From positions 2,324,035-2,388,034 of the forward strand of contig OU696573.1 in assembly GCA_916048095.2 (NCBI GenBank): a stretch of 64,000 nt of DNA. Direction: 5' to 3'. Under the pieces are notes generated by a model. The model searched no databases. It was given only the letters and a program-made list of their open reading frames with translations, and was not told where the DNA came from. A program made the position numbers and the translations under genes. Source of the DNA: Sacculina carcini. Taxonomy: Eukaryota; Arthropoda; Thecostraca; Sacculinidae. Below are positions 22,701-43,224 of the stretch, piece after piece. Numbering within the stretch: the stretch's first letter is position 1; every line of letters begins with the position of its first letter.

Positions 22701-23931
22701 TGTTCCGACAAAACACGCTAACCTCATAATAACCTCAAGATAGGAGCACGCCTGTAATTACGAACGCCACGGCTACTAGAATAATTGCAAACTCACAATG
22801 GCTAATATAAATGAAATTAAATATTATCAAGCGTATGCTGAGAGATTGACCAATAAGCTGCTGAAAAAACGATGTGTGACAAATGAGACAAGTGCGGTGA
22901 CGTGTAGCACCATGTTTGACCTCTGATCCCGCGTGTCACCAGTCTCGCTGGAACAGCGGGTCACTTTGGCATCACTCGACATGACCGAGTGTTGCCCAAT
23001 CAGCGATTCTGCCCGGCTGCGGAGTCTAGCCAAGGCTGCCAAACACTGCTGAAACAGCTCGCCAACACTGTCGGCCAGATAGCTGGCAGCCCTGCTGGCC
23101 GTCGGTGTTGTAGAGTTGCCAGATTGGCGCGAGTTCACAATCGCCTCGTTGAGAATTGCCTTCAAACACAATCGCATAACGCAATAGATAGAGGAAATGT
23201 GTTATGTGTTGTTTTTATTTTGTTTCCGTAATAACTGTTTTAGCTTTGTCCGCTTGTTCATACTGTGTAACTGGTGCGCGCCCGTGTATGACAGGCGCTA
23301 TATAACAAATACACTGAACTGAACTGATATACAATAAACATAGCTTGAAATACACTCGTTTGTAAAAATGCATTACACTTAGACATATCTATAATAATTA
23401 TTATTATTAATTAGAGGTGAATCCAGTAGCATGGGAAGAGTGCAAGCACTATGACCACCCTGCGGTGGCCCCATACACCAGAAGCGCCCAAAAGATATAT
23501 ATATATAGGAAGAAAGCGAGCGCTAGAAATAAACGTTCACTCAGAAAGATGAAACTCAATGAAGAAAATGTGTTGTGTTCATGTTTTGAAGCTTGATAAT
23601 CTTGTAAGCAGACTGGCTGAGGTGAGCGAAGCGCACCAGCACACAGAAAATCACGAGTGAATTTCATATTAGCTACAATAAAGCCACTAGGACAACACAT
23701 AAAGATCAGCTGTTAATTCGGCTGCACCTTGAATTCTTCCGAGGCCATGGCATCATTGTCGACGACCGATAATTTGCGAGACAACAGCGACGCACTGCGC
23801 ACAATATTGACGTCGTGCAGAGACAATGTGTGCGCAGCTGAGGCGGACGAAGATGACGCATCGGTGGCGACCGCGGCGCACTGACGCACGACAAAAACTA
23901 GCACGACGAGAAAAAGCGACGTCGGTACCAT
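10384..23931 (-). CDS. CACHD1: CACHD1, VWFA and Cache domain protein, alpha2delta-like (14 exons, 1281 aa)
   Basis: Coding exons (minus): 23931-23728, 23159-22940, 21899-21769, 21394-21073, 20574-20425, 19496-19317, 18404-18288, 17829-17615, 17278-16984, 16458-16212, 14336-14192, 13014-12907, 12604-12369, 11659-10384. All phases agree and the total is 1281 residues, close to the vertebrate protein (about 1274). Order: signal peptide ([20 protein letters not shown]), amino-terminal helical region, a WQYF motif, VWA domain with a complete MIDAS core DTSGS, two Cache regions ([38 protein letters not shown]), a Cys-rich segment (CECPCQC), one membrane helix ([17 protein letters not shown]) and a cytoplasmic tail with GYSTMTP, a motif shared with vertebrates. 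Exon 9 encodes eight glutamines from CAA repeats. Family knowledge: CACHD1 resembles calcium-channel alpha2delta subunits, modulates Cav3 channels and acts in Wnt signalling. Introns are loaded with (CA)n on the plus strand, which is (TG)n in the gene's sense. The start is chosen for its signal peptide; an in-frame upstream ATG exists at 24012. Confidence 0.93.
11688..11890 (-). repeat. Degenerate array of the ACATTACATTAAGACATTTA tail motif
   Basis: Four or five imperfect copies of an ATTACATTAAGACATTTATA motif in the last CACHD1 intron. The same motif forms the tail of the hairpin-ended repeats at 19542, 20140, 28640, 46195 and 60118, so this looks like an expanded tail without the hairpin head. 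Confidence 0.55.
13086..13430 (-). mobile_element. tRNA-Val-derived SINE, copy 1
   Basis: The minus strand begins with a tRNA-like head: A box TGGTGTAGTGG, an anticodon loop with CAC, and a B-box-like GGCTCGAATCT. A body of about 270 bp follows (CAGCCCCTGTCCACCCAGCA-type sequence, TGGTACCAGATATCAG, CAGCTGTCACTTGAG at the end). The same element is present at 18629-18962 (minus) and 62124-62455 (plus). Lies in CACHD1 intron 11, just upstream of exon 12. Confidence 0.85.
13436..13798 (-). mobile_element. MITE with CAGAGCCG-type ends (copy 2, longest)
   Basis: Ends read CAGAACCGTAGCAAC (minus sense, near 13798) and, inverted, CACAGCCGTAGCAAG. The interior contains a CCCCCGGCCGGGGG hairpin and the shared GTAGCACATAAAAGTACC block. 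Copies at 3527, 45127 and 59041 are shorter. It abuts the SINE at 13086-13430. Confidence 0.55.
14341..14756 (-). repeat. (TG)n-rich tract at the CACHD1 exon 11 acceptor
   Basis: About 415 bp of CA repeats on the plus strand, so (TG)n in the transcript, ending next to the acceptor of exon 11 (first base 14336). Translated frames give HTHTHT and VCVCVC strings that are not genes. The donor side of the same intron is CA-rich in the transcript (15590-16200), so the two ends could pair. Confidence 0.95.
14757..14990 (-). repeat. Interspersed repeat family X, copy 1 (inverted)
   Basis: The reverse complement of this stretch matches 31485-31667: GTCAACAACAATTTCTCATT at one end, CTTTC...GCTTCTTTC in the middle and AGCATTAAACAG at the other end. 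No coding capacity; family not recognised. Confidence 0.55.
15420..15585 (+). repeat. Interspersed repeat family X, copy 2
   Basis: Shares AACGCCTTTCAAGCCAAAAT and GCATATGTGATTAATATTTT nearly base for base with 31541-31600. It lies about 0.4 kb from inverted copy 1 in the same CACHD1 intron. Confidence 0.65.
15590..16200 (+). repeat. (GTAT)n/(TG)n array at the CACHD1 exon 10 donor
   Basis: About 610 bp of TGTATGTG-type repeats on the plus strand, so ACATACAC in the transcript, starting about 15 bp after the exon 10 donor at 16211. Long open frames here (VCMYVCVCV) are repeat artefacts. Confidence 0.95.
16590..16870 (+). repeat. Interspersed repeat family Y, copy 1
   Basis: Shares ATATCAATGTTAATAAAGTACAAATATGTGC-type sequence, GCCAAAATCCTACT and AACAGAGCA with 30505-30795. 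Lies in CACHD1 intron 9 (between exons 9 and 10). Non-coding and unclassified. Confidence 0.5.
18629..18962 (-). mobile_element. tRNA-Val-derived SINE, copy 2
   Basis: Same structure as the copy at 13086-13430, in CACHD1 intron 6 and same orientation as the gene. The B box is intact (GGTTCGAATCC). The three copies differ by scattered substitutions, so they are not recent siblings. Confidence 0.85.
19542..19600 (-). repeat. Hairpin-ended repeat tail (family H), copy 1
   Basis: On the minus strand: AGCGCTTTTGAGACC, a GGGTGAAAAGCGCGATAT stem partner, then GTCTTAATGTAATG. The GCGCGATATAAAT part resembles LINE/SINE 3' ends. Directly bordered by (CA)n on both sides. Confidence 0.6.
19596..19850. 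repeat. CA-rich microsatellite block, CACHD1 intron 5
   Basis: Interrupted (CA)n with short CACACATACACA variants. No gene. Intron 5 runs 20424-19497. Confidence 0.9.
20140..20205 (-). repeat. Hairpin-ended repeat tail (family H), copy 2
   Basis: Same motif as 19542-19600, including the GCGCGATATAAATG end and three ATGTA tail units, again flanked by (CA)n. Confidence 0.6.
20596..20830 (+). mobile_element. hAT-like MITE, CAGGGGTTCTTAACCT end
   Basis: Starts with a CAGNGGTTCTNAACC terminus typical of hAT MITEs. Its interior (GCTTGGTCTTGATATTTGTG, ACTTGTGTGACTGTCTTGAT) is the reverse complement of the interior of the elements at 45359-45560 and 59269-59470. Lies in CACHD1 intron 4, immediately upstream of exon 5. 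Confidence 0.6.
21974..22480. other. CACHD1 intron 2, AT-rich with a hAT-like terminus
   Basis: A CAGTGGTTCCCAAACTCTTT motif at 21978 looks like a hAT terminus, but no partner end was found. The rest is AT-rich non-coding DNA. Confidence 0.3.
23280..23320 (+). repeat. LINE/SINE 3' end GCGCTATATAACAAATACA with (CTGAA) tail
   Basis: The GGCGCTATATAACAAATACA end closely matches the 3' ends of the LINE copies at 150-2090 and 40705-41825 (GCGCTATAACAAATACATG). Here the tail repeat is CTGAA. Confidence 0.5.
23395..23490 (-). mobile_element. LINE 3'-end fragment with (TAA)n tail
   Basis: The minus strand carries GAAGCGCCCAAA-region sequence matching 55446-55550, ending in ATTATTAT-type tail. Only about 95 bp of the 3' end remain. 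Lies in CACHD1 intron 1. Confidence 0.6.
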
Positions 23932-25180
23932 ACTGACATTTGGTCGGGGTTGAAAGACGTCACATTTTCGGTCCGTGTACTGCATTATAACACACCACCG
24001 CGCAACACACATGATTAATGTTTCGCTTCGCGCATATGATGAGTCGTTAGCGGTTAGAATTTTGGCTTAGACTCGTTCATCAACATTCAAAAACAAAACC
24101 CGCAACGGATTAAAAAAATCGTAGTGAATAAAGCGTTAAACGCAGGAATACCGTTTTCGGTCAGTATAGATGCGGTAAGCAAGTAATGATGAACCAAAAA
24201 CGGACCAAAGCGAACACCTCGATGGTCTGGGTACTATTACAAGCCTGATTACAACGTCGTGTCTGTATTAGTCAAATAATAAACGTAGATTTAGTAACAC
24301 AATGCTCTCAAACGCTAAAATACACAAAGCTCTTGTTCACTGTGGACAAAAACAAAAACTTGCGGAGATGCACGCTGCACTGCACAGTGAATAGTAACTG
24401 ATAACATCAGCTCACCGATTTTTAGAAAACAGATAATAAAACGGAAATAATGATATTAATCACACAAAAATGACTCGGCTAATTACCATATCAAATTGTT
24501 TTGAATGCAAGAAGCCGTGCCGCTATTGTATTAACGCCTTATCAGGAATAAAAAGTATGCCAAAAAAACTTGAGCAATTTTTACTTTATATCAGAGGGAA
24601 GTATTAGTGATAAGCTGCATACGGTAAAAAACATGAGCATGGTCCGATTTTTATACTGTATTTAATAAATTGGATGAGTTCTGAAGCTCAAACTTGATTT
24701 TCAATTCAAAATGAAAATTTACAAAAAATTTTATATCGATGTGAAATCGGTTGATTACATTGCATCTGATTCATTTTACACGTTACATCTTAAGCTTCCT
24801 GATGTGAGAAAACCGCTCGATTTTGAATAATTTATACATACGTGAGGCTTAGCTTAACAATCTGATATATTATTTTATTTGATGCTGTTGTGCGTGCTAT
24901 GTGTGCTGAGGTATATTCTATGAATGTATTTCTCAAATTTTTGCAAATTGATTACGAATTCAACTGATTATCCTTTTTGGAGCAATTTCGTTGCGAGTTA
25001 TTGTCTTTAATTTGGCTGTTGTTTATTCAGCGTAGTATGTGAATTATACACACCTATGTGTTCAATAAGTTCATTGTGGCTTCCTGGATTTGTATGTTTT
25101 CAGATGGTGGCTTGATACTCAATGACAGATGTTCTGATATATTATAGCTCTCCGTGCTGCTGTGTGTGCTGATATCAACC
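23932..25180. promoter_or_regulatory. Divergent promoter spacer, CACHD1 / PLK4
   Basis: The two start codons face away from each other 1,249 bp apart. The region is AT-rich with no coding frame and no repeat that I recognise. Both core promoters and 5' untranslated regions must lie here unless upstream non-coding exons exist. No TATA box assigned. Confidence 0.5.
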
Positions 25181-35973
<10,793 letters not shown>

Positions 35974-36564
35974 CATCCCCTACCTCTTTCTATCTTACGA
36001 AGCCCCACCCACATGCTCTGTCCGCCCGCAGTTCGGGAGCGTGTCAGTGTTTGGTGCACGCAATTTGTTAATGCAACAAATTTGGCGATATTCGTTTTGT
36101 ACATCTGGTGAGTTTCTCACGTTTTCGTTGCCAGGCGATTCAGGGCTGCGTTATTTGTTGCCAGTTTGAGTGGTTGTTCGTAGAGTTGCCAATTAATAAT
36201 ACTCATGATAAGTTATAGATATTGTTCACTGTTGATGTTGGTTTTAGCGTATGCTAGACTTGCTGGTTGTTTACTAGTGCATGTGTAGCGATATCACGTG
36301 TTTCGAACGTGTCACGAACGAATGTCTTCCATTGCTCATTCAACATGGTATTATCTTCAATCACCCTCACAGAGTAGAGAAATTCATCGTATCACCTCAT
36401 ATCTCATATCAAGTATTGCACCTTAGGTTATTTTAAAGGCGAACTATAATGATTTTGACTGAAAATCACCGGCTGGTCGATGCTGGGCGTGTATTGTTGC
36501 ATATTCTACATTCGCATGTTATTGCACGTGTGTATTGAGCATTGGTTCTTGTTTGTTGAATACA
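35974..36564. other. Convergent intergenic spacer, PLK4 3' / MADF-BESS 3'
   Basis: Between the PLK4 stop (35971-35973) and the MADF-BESS stop (minus, 36565-36567). No coding frame supported; expected to hold both 3' ends. Confidence 0.45.
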
Positions 36565-37555
36565 TCACACTGTAGATGTTGATGAGTGTGCGATGAGCGA
36601 GTCACATATTACCGGTGACAAATCGTGTTTGGCGCGTTGCGGTGGCGCGAGGTGACTGTTGTCCAACGAACTGCAGTAGCCCGAAACGACACTGGACGGA
36701 TGTGAACCAATACTCTCGGCGGACATGTCCTCCAGTAGCTGTAGAACGCCGATCTTGAACCGTCGCTTCTGTGACGCGCTCAGACAGCCAACGTCGGGCA
36801 ACAGACTGCGGAAAAACTCCAAGTCTGGATTTTGCGTGTCGACGGCGGACTTTCTCGATATGAAGTCGGCTACGGCTTCATATCGAGAAAGCACATCGGC
36901 GGCCGCCCGTTTCATGCCAGTCCTCGTCGATTCGGCACAGTTAGGAAGCAAGGTGTCGTTAGTCGACATCTCCGGGGCTTCAGGCTCGTATCTGGAGGAC
37001 TCCACCTTGACATTGCTGATTTCCCGGTCAGCCATGAATCTCTCAACATCGACGGGTTCTTCGCAGTCGTCCAGGAAACCCAGCGTGAACGGTTCCGCCT
37101 GGCTGCGAGACGACTTCAGGAAGGGCAACACAAAATGCATGTCGTTCCACAAATAATACTGCTTGGCCACTTTTGGTATCTGGCCATTGCATTCGTGCCG
37201 CTTTCTGACATATCTAGTCAGACCGCCCCTCAAGTTTTTCCACCTAACCTTGCATTCATTAGCTGAAAAAAGCACATAGAATGCACAATTATCAATCGAT
37301 TGTTGTTAAAGTATTAGTAAATTGCACAACTAAGAAGAACAATACAAAGGAAACGCAAAAGTATTACGATTTCGTGGTCATGATCATCGGGATATACCGA
37401 CCTGTTGACGAGAAAAGTTCTGCCAGGCTGTTCCACGCCTTTTCCTGCTCCTCCCTCGACGAATACAGCGGATAAGAGGTATCATACAGGCATTTGTACT
37501 TTTCTACCGTTTGCACAAACAATATGTTGAACGGTTCGTCGTCTGGAAGCGGCAT
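36565..37555 (-). CDS. MADF-BESS domain protein, putative DNA-binding transcription factor (2 exons, 283 aa)
   Basis: Exons (minus): 37555-37402 and 37262-36565, joined in phase 1 to give 283 residues. The MADF (Myb/SANT-like) domain spans about residues 10-95 and crosses the intron: FVQTVEKYKCLYD in exon 1, then KVRWKNLRGGLTRYVRK and QYYLWNDMHFV in exon 2. A BESS motif lies near residues 205-240 (LEFFRSLLPDVGCLSA, RRFKIGVLQLLEDM). This pairing is that of the Adf-1/Dip3 family, in which MADF binds DNA and BESS mediates protein contacts. Specific targets cannot be inferred. The coding sequence contains a perfect 16-bp inverted repeat at 36853-36894. The start codon is shared-promoter distance (471 bp) from that of BET1L on the other strand. 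Confidence 0.85.
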
Positions 37556-38026
37556 TTCAAGGACCAATTACACCTGAGGCTATATCAACAGTCAATACTC
37601 ATGCGACAGTTTTTGTGAATGCGTAGAGCAACTAGGAAATACTTTATGGCGTTACAATCGGAGGAGCCGTGCTTAAAAGCAGTGGATTGAAAATGAGGGA
37701 ACACCAAAAACGTTAACAATCGACAAGTTGACACAAGTAAAACGCAGTAGAAATGGTTTCGACTGAAATGGTCAGAGTACACTGACACAGCAAGCACGAG
37801 CACACGCGTCTAGATCGTGATGTGTGCGTCATAAAAGCAACGCTGATGTTTAACACATAAGTGACGAATCAGTTGCAAATGGGAAATATTTGGAAACATT
37901 CACACGTAACATTAGTGCGTATTGGACGGGTGACATGCGTCAAATTTCGAGCAAAAATCAGTTGAGTAATTTTATAAGTGATTTACGTGACTATCTTGTT
38001 TGAAACCAGGAATATATTCATCGAGA
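37556..38026. promoter_or_regulatory. Divergent promoter spacer, MADF-BESS / BET1L
   Basis: 471 bp between opposed start codons, with no repeat and no coding content. Contains two CRE-like partial sites (GTGACGAATC; TGCGTCA). The shared promoter is inferred from geometry alone. Confidence 0.4.
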
Positions 38027-38802
38027 ATGGGTGAGTTGAATTGTACCTGACGTTGTGAGCACGGTCTGTGAATCACTGGTTTGTGTCTTCTGTGCTCATG
38101 CCCGTTAATCGTGGCATTGTACGGTATTGCGGTCTCGAACGTATTGCAAGGTCATCATCAAGATCAACCCAACATATTGCAGAAAAGAACGGAACCATTG
38201 TTCCATTGAACATTTCGTATGCATATGTACATGTGTGCGGCTATAATGTTGAATGTACCGTATATTTGTAGCCTATTCCAACGGAAAAATGAAGGCAATG
38301 GACTACGAGAACCAGTCTTTGACCACTCAACTCAGCTCCAAAGTGTCACGATTGAAGAACGTAAGGTTACACTCACGCATCTCTACTTCATGTAATGATA
38401 CATTGCTTAAAATGTCTATATGATCTCTATATACTGTACTCGCAGTTGTACCAATCTGGTGAGAGAAAGGGTTTATATAATCATGGTTCTATGTTTAAAC
38501 TTATATAGGTACAAATGTACAAATATGTGTGTGTGCACCAGCTTGCGTTCGACATAGAACAAGACTCCCGCGACCACAACGCTTTGCTGGACTCGATGTC
38601 TGGCGAGTTCGACTCGGGCGGGGGAATGCTTGGCAGCAGCGGTAACCGCCTGCGGGCGATGGCCAGCGCAGGCAGACAAAACCGACGAGTGTTTTGCTAC
38701 ACTGTCGCCGCCATTGTCGGCTTCTTTCTGGTTTTCTACTATGTTGTGTCGCGGATACCGTGGCCCTCCGGCAGCAACGGGCCGAAGGACCATGCGGATT
38801 GA
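38027..38802 (+). CDS. BET1L: BET1L (GS15), Golgi SNARE (3 exons, 117 aa)
   Basis: Exons: 38027-38030 (ATG plus one base), 38272-38360, 38542-38802, giving 117 residues. The SNARE region runs from NQSLTTQLSSKVSRLKN into LAFDIEQDSRDHNALLDSM, with heptad hydrophobics and the Q-type layer. A Gly/Ser linker and QNRRVFCY lead to the membrane anchor (TVAAIVGFFLVFYYVVS) near residues 82-99 and a short lumenal tail. It resembles BET1L more than BET1 (compare SLASKVTRLKSLALDI of vertebrate BET1L). Family knowledge: BET1L is the Qc-type SNARE of intra-Golgi and endosome-to-Golgi transport. The four-nucleotide first coding exon is unusual, but the phases demand it. An internal ATG in exon 2 is the alternative. 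The last exon is partly duplicated at 47700. Confidence 0.9.
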
Positions 38803-39627
38803 GCGACATTGTTGAGCCTGGTATCTAGGCACCACTAATGTGAATTCCGAATTCTGTTATATCTGCGCACCGTTGTTGATTCGCAGAATACGTTTGGGCC
38901 GACTCCAGCTATTTCACGTTTAACATTGTCATTGCGAACAACTCTGATATGTTGATAATTTATGGGCGAGGCAGCGTAATTTGAAAGCCATGAAGTTGAT
39001 GAATATGAAAATGCTATTGACTCCAAACCAGGCAATATATGATGAAAAAGATAGCGTAGTAATATTCTCCGTGGAAAAATAACCGCGTACCTGCTAAGTC
39101 GAGCGTAGTTTTAAAAGGGTATTCGTGTTTGTCGCTTAAAACTACAACTGATAAAAATAAATAATTATGTGCGCTGTTTGATATCTCAATCCGATGCCGC
39201 ACTGTCGACATGGTGATAATGTATGAAATATACCAACCGCGGAAAACTTCAAGCGTAGAAATAACACATTCAGATGTACCGTGTATTACCAGTCAACTCA
39301 ACAGTCAACCTTCGTTTCAACCACCTCGCGGTGAATGTAGAATCGAATCGAAGGACGAGGACAGCCACAGAAAACTGATTCACGATTGTGCGTGTTAGGC
39401 GAGAAAGTGTAATCATGCATACATACACAATATAAACAGCGGTAATGCAACCTTACTATAAGTACCGGAAGCGCCCAAAAGATGTAGAGGAATGTGAGAT
39501 AATTCACGAAAGTAATTGTTTTAGTCAGGAAGACGAAAACTAATGAAGAAGCAAAACAAACGATTTTTTATATAAATAAACTTGAAAAATCCTGTGACTG
39601 GGAAAAAAGCTTCAAATACAATAAACC

Positions 39628-40352
39628 AGGGGTTGAAAAAAAACAAAAACCATGTTTTTTTTGGGTTTTTCGCACTTTGCACACACAAATAAAAAAAGGA
39701 TTGTACCATACTATTTAGTATATAGTTAAACATATTTTAGTACCACTTACCAAGAGTTTTGTGAATATTTGAAAAAGATGAAAATATAATCATAAAAATG
39801 TACTCACAGGATCTTGAATTTCACCTTGTAGCATCTATAGGCAACGGAAGTTTTAAACCGCTTCAAATTGCGAAAACAGTCGATTTTAAACACCCACATA
39901 TGTTTGCAAAGTCCAAACCAAATACCCAGTGGCCTTATTTATGAAAACCTAGTGACTAAAAATTCTTTTGTCCATGGAGGTTAATTCATGTTTGTTTTCA
40001 GAGTAAACACAGTTTTTTAAACTCAGGTTTCTTAAGTGTTTTTCATAGAAACTCATTGTCATGAGTCTCACTGTCTCATTGTCTCACTCATGTTTTGTCG
40101 TAAATATTCAGGATTTCTCATAAATACCAACTACAATGTTTCCCTAACAAAAACAAAATTTTTCCCATATCGTGCAAACCCATAAAATCATGCCAAAAAG
40201 TAATATTTATGAAGATTTAAAACTGTATTAATGAACTCATTTACTAATTCTGAAAATATTTGATCATTCCTATATGAGAAAAATCATTTCTGTCAAAAAA
40301 CAATTTTCAAAAAACATGTTTTTTATAAAAAAACAAACTGCAATAAACAATT
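39628..40352. other. Copy-A-only 0.72 kb block bounded by near-identical 9-bp direct repeats
   Basis: Present here but absent at the matching point of copy B (near 48697). It is flanked by AATAAACCA on the left and AATAAACAA on the right, so it is an insertion with target duplication or a sequence lost from copy B by recombination between direct repeats. No terminal inverted repeat and no coding frame seen. AT-rich. Confidence 0.55.
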
Positions 40353-40584
40353 AAATATATCAGAAAACAGACACATATACGACTACACACGAGGCAACTT
40401 AGGAAATGTTCACTACAATTTTTGTATCTAATAATTAATTAATTGTTTATCGGAACGATAATAACTCGATCATAACCATTTCTATTACTAATTGAATATT
40501 GTGATCTTGTGTACTGGTAATTAAACATAAATAACGAACGCACGCTGGTTTCCTACAACACAAAACACATTAAAAATACAATTA

Positions 40585-40700
40585 TCAAATCGACCGTCTT
40601 CTTGTCAGACACCCATCAATCCGTCTGATAAAATGCTCCGAAAACAAGTGCTTGGCATCCATAGCTGAACCGGTCGAAGGATGGCCGTAAACAATTATTA
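40585..40700 (-). mobile_element. Fragment of the THAP/P-like transposon
   Basis: Minus-strand sequence around GGTTCAGCTATGGATGCCAA matches 42620-42690 (GGTTCAGCTGTTGGTGCCAG). A short second copy of the element at 42093-42934, directly next to the LINE fragment. Confidence 0.5.
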
Positions 40701-40704
40701 ACCT

Positions 40705-41825
40705 TGTATTGTTCCCATCTCCTTTCACATATATGCGGATGGCATACAAATCTATTTTCCTTTTTCTTTGGCCAATACTAACCTAATTCCTAAACTTCTC
40801 TCCCACATAGCTGAGTGGGCATCCTCTCGAAATCTCCTACTGAACCCTGAGAAAACTGTTTATCTTCTTTTCCATCCTCCCAAAATTACTCCTTGTTCAA
40901 TAGATCTACCTCTTTCCTCACAAATTCGTAATCTAGGAGTCCAATTTGACCCCAAACTGTCATTCGCTCAACACATTTTACAAATTTCACGTTCCTGTCG
41001 TTTTGTTTTACGTCAATTGTACCCGAGCCGCTCTCATCTTGATGAGGCATCCGCTCTACTTCTAGTTAATTCATATATTTTTTCGCATATCGATTACTGC
41101 AATTCTTTATTTTTTCACCTTCCTCTAAAATCCATCCGCTCTCTCCAGTCAATTATAAATCTTTCTTGCCGCTTTGTCCTTCGTCTTCCCCCCAAGTCAC
41201 CCACATCCGCCCATATTCGTGAACTTGGCTGGTTGCCTGCTCTGTCCAGAATCCACCATAAGCTGTGCTGCATTGTCTATAAACTTCTCCATACTCCTTC
41301 TCCACCTTCTTACCTGTATTCGCTTCTAACTCCCTCTGATCGTCCTTTAGTTCGCCGTCCTGTGCCCCTCGTATGTCCTCCTGCTGACCACGAGTCTAAC
41401 TGGTCAGCTAAATCCTTCTACTTTTCCGCTCCACTTTATAACTCTCTTCCTCATCACATTCTACAGAAAAAATCCTACTCTTCCTTTTCGGCTTCCCTTC
41501 ATTTATACTTACTATCTCTTCCGTTGCCGCCCACTTACCCCTATAGAAATTGCTGATACACTTTTTGGCTTATCTCTCAACCCCAAAATTAAATATTTTC
41601 TCTGATCCCATTCTTTTATTATCTCTCTCCTCTGATCATGCACTGTGTATATTTTCTTGATTGTTGTATATATTTACTGCTCTTGATATTTTTATGCCTT
41701 GTCACTTCAGCTCATATAATTTTGGTCTTTTTGAGCCCCTATCACTGTTTATACCTTATTTTGCACGTTTTCGCGCCTTTGCAAATTAGTGCGCTATACC
41801 AAATACATGGTTTGTTTGTATTATC
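40705..41825 (+). mobile_element. 5'-truncated LINE, same family as 150-2090
   Basis: The forward frame starts with FHIYADGIQIYF (YADG in place of YADD), then an open stretch (40768-41556) with LLLNPEKTVYLLFHPP, NLGVQFDPKLSF, SRSCRFVLRQLYPSRSHLDE, GWLPALSRIHHKLCC and SKSFYFSAP. The 3' end near 41790-41825 is GTGCGCTATACCAAATACAT with a GTTTGTTTG tail. Truncation falls within the palm domain. The Asp-to-Gly change and truncation make this copy inactive. Confidence 0.85.
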
Positions 41826-42092
41826 AACCTTATACACTGTCATCACATCACAAACACAACGCCACCTAGATACAGGCCGTTTGACGAAAGTATGACGTCA
41901 TCGATTGCGGTGGCTTCACTCGTACGGGCGATACGCGTTGTTATTTGAAATTGTGCTTAGTGCGGGTGTTTGACTTGCATTCCGGCTCAATTAAGTTTGA
42001 AAATCATGTTACCAACATAAGAAGCTTCAAATTGCAAATGGAATAACCGAATATATTTAAAACAACATAGGCACATCACAGGCATACAACAA

Positions 42093-42934
42093 CTACACAA
42101 GAGACAACGTAGACAGTTTTCGCTTCAAATTTTTGGCACAAATACATGAATTTCGATCGGAACAATAATTATTAAGATGAACATTCACACTAATTTTTTC
42201 TACAACTGAAGATAGGTAATGGTTGTTAACACAATGCGAGGTATTAAACATAATTCCGTGGTCATTGAGCTGTTGCAAAACGTGAAACAGAGAATTTCCC
42301 TTTGTCTACATACAGTCAAAAATCTTTGAAAACCTACAACCTAAAAAAACCTACAGTCAAAAATCCTCTATCAATACCTTTAACATATGAAAAGTGTTCG
42401 GCTGACAATGTTTCATTTTTGTTAGTAAAATACTTTTACACGAATCACAGTGATGTTTTTTCGAAATAGAATACGAGCAATAATCGGCTACATAAACAAT
42501 GACAGGGAGATATTTCAACTCATTTACACAATACTGCATGATTTCAAAAAGTGCATGCGTCGTGTGATAGACAGCCATAAACGTCTCTTTAGTCAAGCCG
42601 ACCATATTGCTCCCACTGATCCAACCATTCAAGAAAATGCTCCAAAAAAATGTCTGGCACCAACAGCTGAACCAGTCAACGGATGAGCGTCGCTGGGAGA
42701 CTGTCTAGAAGATGACAAATACGATGGCAAATTGGCAAATATGCACGGTATTGTTCCTTCTGCCAGTCCGAGTTTAGACAGCGGTACGACAATCTTCTTG
42801 CCAGTCGCTGGGTCGACGGCTGAACAAAATTTCACCAGATCACACTGGCGAAAATGGAGGTGACATACCTGAAACGACACAATTATTTGAGCATGACCAC
42901 ATAGAACTCTGCACCTACTCTCTGGAAGGAACAC
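42093..42934 (-). mobile_element. P-element/THAP-like DNA transposon remnant
   Basis: The minus strand reads, in order: the second half of a THAP zinc finger (VCHLHFRQCDLVKF, then GLAEGTIPCIF) behind a plausible acceptor at 42869; a transposase segment with YCSYSISKKHHCDSCKSILL; and a terminal stretch (LNNYCSDRNS). The first half of the THAP finger and the catalytic core are missing or interrupted by stops. It is present only in copy A of the duplication. Confidence 0.6.
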
Positions 42935-43022
42935 ATGTTTTATAGCGGTATCTGATTTAAGGTGTATATCACAAGCTGTACGAAGCTAAATTGCATTTGT
43001 AAAAACGATCATTAATAAAAAA

Positions 43023-43224
43023 TTAAGCACTATTCAACTTACTTTGGTGACTGGTCAGTGTGACGTCACGCCTCGCGAGGGGACGGGAAGCAACGGCCTG
43101 TTGTCTATGTGGCTTTGTTTGGGCGTCGTGTGGCGGCGGTGTTTGCACTGAGTTACCTTGTAGTAACCTGAGCTCGTCGCGTCTTCTGTACGGACTCTCG
43201 CCACGGCGTGTCTTCATGAGATTA
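43023..43224 (-). other. Open stretch upstream of the THAP remnant, unassigned
   Basis: The minus strand is open (EDELRLL-like, RRDELRLLQGNSV, PLARRDVTLTSHQ) and could be an earlier exon of the transposon gene, but contains no C-x-C half of a THAP finger. Left unassigned. Confidence 0.2.
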
